A DNA stretch of 64,000 nt, taken from the NCBI RefSeq assembly GCF_001580045.1, contig NZ_LSZP01000032.1, positions 1-64,000 of the forward strand. Reading direction: 5' to 3'. Position 1 is the stretch's first letter, and each line of letters starts with the position of its first letter. The position numbers were made by a program, and so were the translations under genes. This document shows positions 28,767-37,400 of this stretch, piece after piece. Below the pieces are notes generated by a model, which made no database searches, was not told where the DNA came from, and was given only the letters and a program-made list of their open reading frames with translations. This stretch comes from Cephaloticoccus capnophilus. GTDB taxonomy: Bacteria > Verrucomicrobiota > Verrucomicrobiia > Opitutales > Opitutaceae.

Positions 28767-31700
28767 TCACTGCCCGGCCCGAGCGGCGACGACGGCTTCA
28801 GCGATGTTTGCCGGTTGGGGGCTGTCGCCGTCGCTGTGCGGGTGGTGGCTGAAGCGCATGGAGACGATTTTCGACACGCCGCGCTCCTCCATTGTCACGC
28901 CGTAAATCGCCTGCGCCGCCGACACAGTGCGTTTGTTGTGCGTGATGATGATGAACTGAGAATTGTCCACAAACTGCTTCAAGAGCGTGGTAAAGCGGCC
29001 AATGTTTGACTCGTCGAGCGGCGCGTCGAGCTCGTCGAGCAAGCAGAAGGGCGAAGGTTTGACCATGTAGAGCGCGAAGAGCAGCGCGACCGCCGTCAGG
29101 GTCTTTTGCCCGCCCGAAAGCAGCGTAATGCTCTTGAGTTTCGTGCCGGGCGGCTGGGCCACGATTTCGATGCCGCTCTCCAAGATGTCGTCGGTCTCGA
29201 TTAGCTCCAACTCCGCCCGGCCCCCGCCAAAGAGCGTCTGGAAGGTTCCCGCGAAGTTTTTCCGAATCTGCTCAAAGGTGAGTTCAAACTGTTGGCGCGA
29301 GGTTTGGTTAATCTCGTCAATCGCGCCAAGCAGCTCGGCTTTCGCGCTGCTTAGGTCAGCCACTTGTTTTTTGAGGAAGTCGTGCCGCTCTTTGAGTTCG
29401 GCGTATTCCTCAATGGCGACGAGGTTCACCGCGCCCAAGCTACCGAGCCGCTGACGCAGTGCGTCAGCTTCGTGTTTAACCGCCGCCCAGTCGGTCGCGT
29501 CGAGCGCCGCCAAATCGGCCTCAGTCGGCTCGCCACGTTGCTCTTTTTTCTTCCGGCGGCGTTTCGGGGCAACTGCCGCAGCAGCACCGGAAGCCGCCTC
29601 GCTCCCCTCGCCTTCGGGTTCAGTCTCCGCAGCAGCCTCGCTGGACTGCGGGGTAGCCGCTTCGCTTGGCTGCCCGCCCTCGTCCTCTTCGTCGAGGTCG
29701 AGTGCTTGGATGCCTTCGGGCTCATCGTCGGCGCGCCAAAGCGAGAGCCGCCAATCCACCTCGCCGATCTCGATCGAGAACTCGCGCTGCACTTCCTCGA
29801 CCAAGAACGCGACGCGCTGCCTCAACTCAGCCAGCTTGACCTCGTGGCGGCCGAGCTCGCTCTGCGCGGCGTCGGCCTGCTGCCGCTCGCTGTGCTGCGT
29901 GCCTTCGATTTGGGAAATCACACGCTCAAGCTCCACGAGTTCCACGCGCAGTGTCTCCACCTGTTGCTGCGCAGTTGCTAGGCTGGCCTCTAAGTCCTTC
30001 GCACGCACTTGGGCCGTGGCGGCTTCTTTTTCCAAATCGGCAATCTGCGTCGTGCAAAATCCGATCTCGTCGCGACGCTGTTTAAGCACGGCCTCCAACT
30101 GCTGGCGGCGGCGCTGCATTTCGCCAAGCCCGCGATCGAGGACTTCGACCTTTTGGCGGTGCTCAGCGAGATCGAGCCGGGCTTGGGCGAGGGCCTCGCG
30201 CTTGGCGTCGCGCGACGTGCGCACTTCGAAGGAGCGGGCTTCGGCGCTTTGGATCGTGTCGCGCTGCGACTGGACTGCGGCCTCGGCTTCCGCAAGGGCG
30301 GCCTGCGCTTTTTCCCAGCGCAGCTGCGCCTCGCGGCTCGCCTGTTCGAGCGAGCCGAGCTCGCGTGTCATCCGCTCAATCCGTCGGGCCACCTCTTCGC
30401 TGGCTTGGGTCGCGCTACGCTGCTCGGCTTGGGCTTGGGCGAGTTGTTGGGTTGCCGCGAGGACGGCGGATCGCGCTTGCTCAAGCGCGGCCTCGGCTTC
30501 GGCAAGCGAGGCGGCGATTTTTTCGATAACTGCCTTTTGCGCGTCGTGCGCCTTTTGCTCTTCGGCGAGGGCCTTAGCGGTTTCGCGCAAATCGATTTCG
30601 CGCTGCACGATGCTGTTAGCGGGTTTCTTACTCGTGCCTCCGTAAATGAGGCCGCGCCGGTCAACGAGTTCGCCTTTGGCTGAGGCAACGGCAAGGAAGC
30701 TAAACTCGGGATTCGCTTTCCAGTAATCGAGAAAGGCGGGCAGGTCGTCGGTGATGTAGCAGGCCGAGAGAATGCTCAGTGCGGGGTGCCCGGGCTCGGG
30801 CGCGATGAGGGCTTCGCTCGCCGCTTTAATGCAGTCGCAGGCTGTTTTATTTTGCGAGGCGACGTCGTCTCCTCGTCCCTTAAAATCACCGACATGGAGC
30901 ACGGCGGCCCCGAGTGATTCGGCTTCGAGCTGGGCGAGGACGCGCTGGGCAGTCGCCGTATCGCTGACGCGAATCGCTTCGGCGGCTGCACCGAGCAGGG
31001 CCTCTATCGCGCGAGCGTGAGCGGGGCGGACTTCGAGCCCTTGGGTAATCGGCAGCGGCTTCTCCGCCTCGGCGTTTTGCTCGGTTTCGCCCGTTACATC
31101 AGAGCCCTGCGGCCCCTCGCCCGCGCGGGTAAACGCTTTGTTGAGTCGGCCTTGGAGGATAGCCTTCGCGCCTTCGCCAAAGCCTTCCCATTTTTCCTGC
31201 AATTGTTGAAGGAGCCGGAGTCGGGCACTGCGTTGAGCGAGTGCGCGGTCGATTTCCTGCTGCTTGCGTTGGGCTTCGCGAAACTCGCTGGTGAGCGCGG
31301 CGATCCGCTGCTGCGCGGCGGCGACGGATTCGGTCGCCTTCGTTTTTTCGGTGCTGGCTTCGGCAACGCGGGTGTCGAGTTCGGCGACGCGCTGGGTGCT
31401 TGAGGCCGATTGCTCGCGGGCTTGGGCAAGCTCGGCGGCGAGTGTCTCGTGCCGGTGTGCGCTGGTTTTTTGGTCGACTTCGTAGCGGGAGCAATCGGCG
31501 CGGAGGCGGGTGACGCTGCTCTCGGTTTGGAGAAGCGCAAACTTGGCTTGGCGGAGCTGTTCTTCGACTTTGCTTAGCTCGCCTTCGACGATGCCGAGCT
31601 CGCGGTTGCACTGTTGAAACACGTCGTCGGAAGAGCCGAGGAGCGTGAGTTGCTGCTGCTTGTCTTGCGCGCCGGTGTCGGCCTGTTCGGAGACTTCGCG

Positions 31701-32696
31701 GAGCTGCATTTCGAGCTCGCCGAGCGTGTTGCGCGAGCCGGTGAGTCGGTCTTCGAGGCCGCTGCGTTTGGTTTGCGCGAGGTTCGCTTGGTTTTCAGCC
31801 GCTTCCTTTTGCGAACGCAGATCGTAGGCGGCTTGCTGGGCGTCTTGGACGCGCTGGTTGAGTTGGGCGCGGGCGGCTTTCTTTTCGTCGAGGGAGCCTT
31901 GCTGCGATTCGAGCTCGCGGCGGCGGGTGTCCGCCTGGGCGCGAAGCGCGGTCACTTGTACGTCGAGCTCGCCGAGTGTCGCGGAAAGCGCGGCGTGTTG
32001 ATGGCTGTTCCACGCGAGCGCGAGGTGGCGCATCCGGTGGTTGAGCCGCTTGTAGCGGAGGGCTTTGGCGGCTTGACGGCGGAGGCTACCGATTTGGCGC
32101 GAAACTTCGCCCACGACGTCGGCGACACGCGAAAGATTTTGGTCGGTGAGCGCGAGCTTGCCGAGTGCTTCGCGCCGCTGCGCTTTGTATTTGGTAATGC
32201 CTGCGGCTTCCTCAAAAACGGCGCGCCGCTCCTCGGGTTTTGAGGAGAGGATTTGGTCGATTTGGCCTTGGGCCATAATCGAGTAACTCATCCGGCCCAC
32301 GCCGGTATCCATGAAGAGCTTGTGAATGTCTTTTAGGCGGCAGGCGCGGCCATTGAAGAAATACTCGCTCGCACCGTCGCGGTGGACGCGGCGCATGATC
32401 TCGATCTCGTGAAACTCGCTGCCGAGCTGTTTTTCACAGTCGGTGAGCAGCAGCGAGACTTCGCAGAGTTGGGCGGCCTTGCGCGCGTCGCTACCCTCGA
32501 AGATGACGTCCTGCATCTTGCCCCCGCGCAGTGCTTTGGCAGACTGCTCACCGAGCACCCAGCGAATCGCATCGGCGATGTTCGACTTTCCGCACCCGTT
32601 GGGGCCGACGACTGCCGTGACGCCGGGCTCGAGATTGAGGGTCGTGGGGTCGGAAAAGGACTTAAAGCCGTGCAGTTTGAGTGCCTTGAGATACAT
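28767..32696 (-). CDS. smc: chromosome segregation protein SMC
   Basis: Condensin ATPase that compacts and segregates the chromosome. 1309 residues from the ATG at 32696 (MYLKALKLHGFKSF), somewhat longer than usual (about 1190). Walker A is VVGPNGCGKSNIADAI. Long coiled coils flank a hinge (about 545-700, LEVRPAHARAIEALLGAAAE and GGTSKKPANSI). The C-terminal head carries signature LLSGGQKTLTAVALLFA and Walker B PFCLLDELDAPLD. At about residues 987-1058 lies a low-complexity insertion: an acidic Glu/Ser/Ala stretch followed by the basic run KRRRKKKEQRG. No scpA or scpB is visible nearby. Confidence 0.95.
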   Translation of the reverse strand: MYLKALKLHGFKSFSDPTTLNLEPGVTAVVGPNGCGKSNIADAIRWVLGEQSAKALRGGKMQDVIFEGSDARKAAQLCEVSLLLTDCEKQLGSEFHEIEIMRRVHRDGASEYFFNGRACRLKDIHKLFMDTGVGRMSYSIMAQGQIDQILSSKPEERRAVFEEAAGITKYKAQRREALGKLALTDQNLSRVADVVGEVSRQIGSLRRQAAKALRYKRLNHRMRHLALAWNSHQHAALSATLGELDVQVTALRAQADTRRRELESQQGSLDEKKAARAQLNQRVQDAQQAAYDLRSQKEAAENQANLAQTKRSGLEDRLTGSRNTLGELEMQLREVSEQADTGAQDKQQQLTLLGSSDDVFQQCNRELGIVEGELSKVEEQLRQAKFALLQTESSVTRLRADCSRYEVDQKTSAHRHETLAAELAQAREQSASSTQRVAELDTRVAEASTEKTKATESVAAAQQRIAALTSEFREAQRKQQEIDRALAQRSARLRLLQQLQEKWEGFGEGAKAILQGRLNKAFTRAGEGPQGSDVTGETEQNAEAEKPLPITQGLEVRPAHARAIEALLGAAAEAIRVSDTATAQRVLAQLEAESLGAAVLHVGDFKGRGDDVASQNKTACDCIKAASEALIAPEPGHPALSILSACYITDDLPAFLDYWKANPEFSFLAVASAKGELVDRRGLIYGGTSKKPANSIVQREIDLRETAKALAEEQKAHDAQKAVIEKIAASLAEAEAALEQARSAVLAATQQLAQAQAEQRSATQASEEVARRIERMTRELGSLEQASREAQLRWEKAQAALAEAEAAVQSQRDTIQSAEARSFEVRTSRDAKREALAQARLDLAEHRQKVEVLDRGLGEMQRRRQQLEAVLKQRRDEIGFCTTQIADLEKEAATAQVRAKDLEASLATAQQQVETLRVELVELERVISQIEGTQHSERQQADAAQSELGRHEVKLAELRQRVAFLVEEVQREFSIEIGEVDWRLSLWRADDEPEGIQALDLDEEDEGGQPSEAATPQSSEAAAETEPEGEGSEAASGAAAAVAPKRRRKKKEQRGEPTEADLAALDATDWAAVKHEADALRQRLGSLGAVNLVAIEEYAELKERHDFLKKQVADLSSAKAELLGAIDEINQTSRQQFELTFEQIRKNFAGTFQTLFGGGRAELELIETDDILESGIEIVAQPPGTKLKSITLLSGGQKTLTAVALLFALYMVKPSPFCLLDELDAPLDESNIGRFTTLLKQFVDNSQFIIITHNKRTVSAAQAIYGVTMEERGVSKIVSMRFSHHPHSDGDSPQPANIAEAVVAARAGQ

Positions 32697-32817
32697 GAAA
32701 AGCCGCCGAGTGTGAAACCGCGTAAGTCGCGGGCAATCTAAACTGCGGGATTTCCCCATTTTGTGGCCGTAGGTAGGTTTTAGTCAGCGCGCCACCCGCT
32801 GGCTGCGCGACACGCGC

Positions 32818-32852
32818 CTAGGGTCTGTCCCCGTTTCAAACGTGGCCGCGAC
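32818..32852 (+). repeat. dispersed GTTTCAAAC-centred repeat, copy 2
   Basis: Reads CTAGGGTCTGTCCCC, then GTTTCAAACGTGGCCGCGAC. The same order of blocks occurs, inverted and with about four differences, at 40275-40312, and a palindromic version at 25655. It lies upstream of smc. Confidence 0.75.
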
Positions 32853-32866
32853 GATACGCTTTTTTC

Positions 32867-32898
32867 CCACTACGCGTGGGGCGGCAGCGTGTCGCTGC
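32867..32898 (+). repeat. TACGCGTGGGGC repeat, copy A
   Basis: Begins CCACTACGCGTGGGG and ends in the small hairpin GCAGCG-TGT-CGCTGC. It matches 55103-55134 in 30 of 32 positions. Its first 15 bases recur inverted, with one mismatch, at 33177-33191, so the two could be the ends of one 325-bp element. Confidence 0.7.
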
Positions 32899-33040
32899 AC
32901 CCATTTACAGAGCCGCTTGGCCGCCGTGCATGCGCACAATAGCCAAGCGTTCGGTAGAAAGGAACCCAAACTTGGAGGCGGGAAGTTTACTGGTGATTTC
33001 CCCCACCTCGCCCAAGCGGGTTATCACTCTACTTTCCCCT

Positions 33041-33061
33041 CCCTGTCGCAACGCGACAGGG
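33041..33061 (+). repeat. hairpin
   Basis: Perfect nine-base arms CCCTGTCGC and GCGACAGGG around a 3-nt loop, extended by a few further C/G pairs. One of the stems inside the 32.87-33.19 kb element. Confidence 0.7.
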
Positions 33062-33073
33062 GGAGTGCTTTCA

Positions 33074-33122
33074 AATTTGGGATTTCGCTTTCGCGCGATA
33101 GCGCGTCGCGAAATCCCAAATT
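33074..33122 (+). repeat. large nested palindrome
   Basis: Perfect 15-base arms AATTTGGGATTTCGC and GCGAAATCCCAAATT enclose 19 nt that themselves contain CGCGC-GATA-GCGCG. It could form a cruciform or a long RNA stem. No T run follows, so it is not a standard terminator. Confidence 0.75.
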
Positions 33123-33130
33123 GAATGGAC

Positions 33131-33150
33131 GGCGGGCCAACGAGCCCGCC
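33131..33150 (+). repeat. hairpin with conserved loop
   Basis: Arms GGCGGGC and GCCCGCC around CAACGA. A stem with the same loop on the other strand (GCGCGGC-TCGTTG-GCCGCGC) lies at 34431-34450, and a looser relative near 38431. A small repeat family is likely. Confidence 0.6.
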
Positions 33151-33176
33151 GCCAAATAAAACAGCCTACGGCTGCG

Positions 33177-33191
33177 CCCCACGCGTAGGGG
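33177..33191 (-). repeat. TACGCGTGGGGC repeat, copy B (inverted)
   Basis: CCCCACGCGTAGGGG is the inverse of the first 15 bases of copy A with one mismatch. The flanking bases also partly match copy A in inverted orientation (T/C-rich run on one side, GC-rich hairpin on the other). Confidence 0.6.
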
Positions 33192-33301
33192 GAAAGTGCT
33201 CCGGCGAGCGTGCGCAGCACACGTGAGTGGCGAGCTTCTAGCCAGATGCCCTGCCCCTTCGGGCTGCGCTCAATCACCGCATGGCCGATTTTTTAGGTCT
33301 T

Positions 33302-34363
33302 TTACCTCTCTATTCTCCGCGCGGTTTCGCCTTCGCACCAGTAGGCGTGCAGCAAAATCGTGCGCGGGATCGCGGGGATGCCGCGTTCGCCGAGGCGCAA
33401 CTTAGTCATGCACAAGTCCACACCGGCAGCGGAAATCTCGTCGCTACTTTGATCGAGCCCAGCCCAAGGCAAGGGCACGAAAGAGCGGTCGAGCGTCGCG
33501 ACGGCCACCTCGCCGGGACAGGCTACTCCCGCTTCCTTGAGCCAGCGCAGCATCGGATTTTGGCAGCGGTGCATAATCGAGATCGTCATCACCGCGTCGA
33601 TGCGGTGTTTGCGCAGCCAAGCGATGAAGGCCGCTGCGCCCATCTCCGCCTCAATTAAGGGCGGGATGTCGCCTAAGTGCGGATGTCGCTGCTGGAGGAG
33701 ATGAAAGCCATCCACCCATGCGCCGTTGGTATCGGCGACGTGACGTTCTTCGAGCGCAAGTCCGATACGGCGGTAGCCGCGCTCTAGAAGTTTTTGGCCC
33801 GCCAGGAGCACGCCGCGACTATGGTCACTGACCACACAGTCGAGCCCCGGGCTGCGCAGCGCATGGCCCACTAAGACGCTCGAAAACTGCCCCCACGGGA
33901 AGCTCTCTACAAATGCCTTACCGGGGAAGACCTCCAACACCACTCCCTCAATGCCGCGAGCTAAGAGGATTTTGGCGAGCCGCTCGGGCTCAAAGTCCGG
34001 CACTCCGAGCGGGAATGGGGCGACGCCAAAGTTGTAACGCAGCGCGTGCGCCTTGACTGCCGGGCCGTAGCGCCCGAGCCGATTCTTGCTGCCGGCTTCC
34101 CAAAACTCGGGCTCCACGAGGTGGGCCAGTGTGCCGAGGAGCCGATCGGGCGCACGGCGGCGCACAAAGCGCATCACCTCGCCGAGGAGCGGGTTACTCT
34201 TATAGCCGAGCGCACGCGCGGCAGCCCGCACCCGAGCCTGCGTAGTGGCCCGGACATTACCGACTGTGCCCTGTCGCAAGCAGCGCGACGCCGTGGCAAG
34301 CGAGACTCCGGCCCGAGCTGCGACCTCGCGCAGCGTGGCCTTTCGTGATGGGGCAGAAAGCAT
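33302..34363 (-). CDS. LacI-family transcriptional regulator
   Basis: 353 residues. The N-terminal helix-turn-helix and hinge run from ATLREVAARAGVSLATASRCL to ARALGYKSNPLLGEVM, with the usual LacI spacing. A periplasmic-binding-protein-like sensor domain follows (VLVGHALRSPGLDCVVSDHSRGVLLAGQKLLERGYRRIGLAL). It most likely senses a sugar or oligosaccharide and controls local uptake. The gene for a very large TonB-dependent receptor lies just upstream on the same strand, which makes that receptor the obvious target. The operator is not identified. Confidence 0.9.
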   Translation of the reverse strand: MLSAPSRKATLREVAARAGVSLATASRCLRQGTVGNVRATTQARVRAAARALGYKSNPLLGEVMRFVRRRAPDRLLGTLAHLVEPEFWEAGSKNRLGRYGPAVKAHALRYNFGVAPFPLGVPDFEPERLAKILLARGIEGVVLEVFPGKAFVESFPWGQFSSVLVGHALRSPGLDCVVSDHSRGVLLAGQKLLERGYRRIGLALEERHVADTNGAWVDGFHLLQQRHPHLGDIPPLIEAEMGAAAFIAWLRKHRIDAVMTISIMHRCQNPMLRWLKEAGVACPGEVAVATLDRSFVPLPWAGLDQSSDEISAAGVDLCMTKLRLGERGIPAIPRTILLHAYWCEGETARRIER

Positions 34364-34430
34364 GGCCGATTATCTGCACGAAATACGTAGCTGCCGCAAG
34401 TGGGGGCAGTGCGCCCGCATCCAGTTATGC

Positions 34431-34450
34431 GCGCGGCTCGTTGGCCGCGC
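34431..34450 (-). repeat. hairpin between the receptor and LacI genes
   Basis: Perfect arms GCGCGGC and GCCGCGC around TCGTTG, 25 bp after the receptor stop. It may slow or end receptor transcription, but no T run follows. The loop matches that of the stem at 33131 on the opposite strand. Confidence 0.55.
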
Positions 34451-34474
34451 GCCGGTTTACAGAAACACCCTCCA

Positions 34475-37400
34475 CTAAAAACTTAGCGTATTAATGAGGC
34501 TCCAGCTTTGGCCGGTGGTGATGCGGTAGGCGGCGGGACGGCCATTTGGATTATAGGTGATCGGGACGAGGCCGGGCCGCTCAAAGGCGTCCTTCAAGTT
34601 GAGCTGCACTTTCCAATGCAGCTTACGCGTGAGTTGGCGCGAGTAGCCAATCCATAGGTCGAGGTTGGTCTCGGCGGGGCCTTTGTAGGGACGGCTAAAG
34701 TCATATTCGATTTTCAGCGGGTCGTTCGGGTCGCCAGTCGGCGGGTAGCCGAGTGCGATGCTTGACTGGTAGCGGACGCCGCCGCCGATGTTTACGCCTT
34801 TGAGCGCAGTTTTATCGAACTCGTAGTTGGTAATGACGTTAACTCGCCACTCGCGCAGCTCGGGAACGGTGGTGTTTTCGTAAAGCTGGGCACGCCGCCA
34901 CTCGCTGCCGGGCGCACCGGAAAGCCCCTCGCCGTCGAACCAGTTTTTGCCCGCCGTAACGACGTCTTCGGTGCCGTAGTAGTGGTGCATGCGGGCGACG
35001 CCATTCGGGATTTTGAGCGCGTCGTTTATGAGGCCCATCAGTTCGCGCATGTTGGCATTGCCGACGTTTACGCGCCGCGCCTCGGTCTGGCTCGCGTTGA
35101 GCATTACGCGCCAGTTTTTGGTCGGCTGTGCGCTGAGCTCGATTTCCCAGCCCTCGGAAATATTGTCTTCGGTAATGGAGAATCCAGCGGGCACGCTGTA
35201 GGGTGTTTGTCCATCCGGCGGGCCGAAGTCGCCGAAGGTATTAATCCGCCAGGCCTGCCAGAAGCGCGGGTCAACGCTGCGCTGAAAGGCGCGAGTCGCG
35301 TCGACGACCGCCTTCTCGCGTGCGGGCGAGACAATCCACTTCCCATCTCCGGAGAGGAATTCTCCGGGCTCGAGTGGGCGGTTGGCGAAGAAGTGGAAGT
35401 TGTAGCGCATGGCCGACTCGTCGCCGGTCGCCGAGTCGTAAATGTCGGTATCGCTGCCTGTCGCACCGGGGGCGGTCGCATCGAAGGCCCAGGGCTTGAT
35501 GTTATACTCGAAGACGTTGGCGAAGTTCTGGGTAAAGGCCATCCACTGACCGATTGAGGCGGCGTTTATCTGTGCACTGCTGGCATTGGAATTGCTCGTG
35601 CGGTAGCGCGTCACGCGCAGCGAGTAGCGACCGTCCTTGGTCTCGATGCGCAGACCGCGATCTTCGGTTTTTCCGGCGGGCGCGGGAAGCGGCTCACCGT
35701 AGATGCCCACGCGGCTGGCATCGGGCTTGAAGTTTTGCGAGCGGTTATGGAAGAGGCTCACGTTTACCGGCAACCACGCGAGCGCGTCGCGCAGGCCGGG
35801 CAGGTCATTTAGGTGGGCGACGAAGCTGTAGGACTTTGACTCGACGGCGATACGCGACGCGTCATTGCCCAGCCGGTAGTTGCCAAAGTCGAGTTGGCCG
35901 CGATTGGGCAAAACCGGGAAGTCGCTGGGCGTCATGTCGAAGCTCCACGCCTTGGCGATGTCGCGCCGCCAGCCGATGGTCGAGATGAGCGCGTTATCGA
36001 GCCACTTGCCCTGCCAAACGAGTGCACGCGACTCGACCGTGCTTTTGTCTAAGGTGGCACGGCGAGTGAGGCGGGCGCGGTTGGCGGCGGATTGATCCGC
36101 ATCGACGATGTTGAGCTGCGTAGTCGTCCAGCCGACGTAGTTGGCGGGATTTTCCGACTGCGTGGAGCGTTGCGCCGATGGATCGAGGTAGAACCCGTTT
36201 AGCCACGGGTCGCCCGGGTTTACCCCGACGGCATTCCAAGTGGAGTCGAAGTAACGAATCGGCCCGCTCGTAAGCACGTTACCGTTTCCGAGTGTGGGAA
36301 GGCTCGCGCCGGCCAGGTCTCGCCCGAGAAGCGAATCGCCAAGGTAGAGGATTTGCAGCGGCGCAAAGGTGTCGAATCGATTTCCGGCGCGGCCCGAAAG
36401 CGCATAGTAGTCGTTGTCAAAAAGGCCGTAACGTTGCCACTCGCGGGCATCACTTTTAGCGCGTTCGCGGCCCACGAGGCCGGTGAGCGTGTGTTGCCCG
36501 AGCGCGCGAGCCCACCAAGAGGCAGCGCGGCCCTTGTCGCTAAAATCGTGTTGGGCAAAGGCAGTTGCGCGGGCGGCGGTCTGCTCGGTTTCGCTCCTGC
36601 GGTTTCCTTGCGTGTTATTGGTGGCGGTAAAGACACGACCGAGATTGGGGTTGGGCGTGCCATCGGCATAAGGGCGCTGGCCGGGGATGAGTCCGGTGTC
36701 TGGCGAGCCATCGCCGAAGACGCGGATCGGGTCGATTTGGAGAACGACTTCGCCGGGGAGCGTAGCGCGTTTCTCGCTGTCGTAGCTTTCCTTGGAGAGG
36801 TCGATCGAGAGCCCGATCCGGTTGTCGAAATAGGTTTGCGAGAGGCTAAGGTTGCCCACGCCGAACTTTTGGCGTTCGCGCTTGGTGTCGCCGTCGATGA
36901 GCCGGTTATGAAAATCGAACACCGAGGTGTCGGTGAGAACGTTGTTTTTCCAAACGCCCGCCGCGGCATAGGGCGCGTTTGCGTTGATGGCCCACTGGCC
37001 GGTGGGCGTTATGGTGATTAGCCCATTGTCTGGGATGGAGGCGAACTGGCCGTCGAGCGCGCCGCTCGCATCGAGCCCACCGCGCAGGAAGGCGCCGGTG
37101 ATCGCCGTCACCCAGCGGTCTTGTGCGCCATTGCCCGGGCTGAAGACTGTGGTGCCATTACCCGCGGTAAAGATCGCCGCCCAAGGTTCGTAGTCGGGGT
37201 TGGGCCCACCGGTCGTGAAAAGATTGCGCCGCCATTGGCCGCTGACGGGGCGACCCGAGAGGTGGTCAAAGGCTTGGAATTGGTCATACGTGCGCTGGCC
37301 GAGCTCGGTAAACCAAGGCGTCAACCCGTCGGTGGGCGGGAGCATGCGCGGGGCGTTGCTGCGGATGCGCCCGCTCTCGAAGTTGGCTTTGATGGTCGTG

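Larger units (their letters stand above)
32697..33301. other. 605-bp intergenic region packed with palindromes
   Basis: No gene is supported here. It contains copy 2 of the GTTTCAAAC repeat (32818-32852), two inverted copies of the TACGCGTGGGGC element (32867-32898 and 33177-33191) and at least three further hairpins (33041-33061, 33074-33122, 33131-33150). Open frames here are short and have no protein character. Promoter signals for smc should lie near its left end. Confidence 0.6.

Noticed and set aside
33041-33150. Cluster of hairpins as a CRISPR array
   Set aside because: The stems differ in sequence and there is no regular spacer length.
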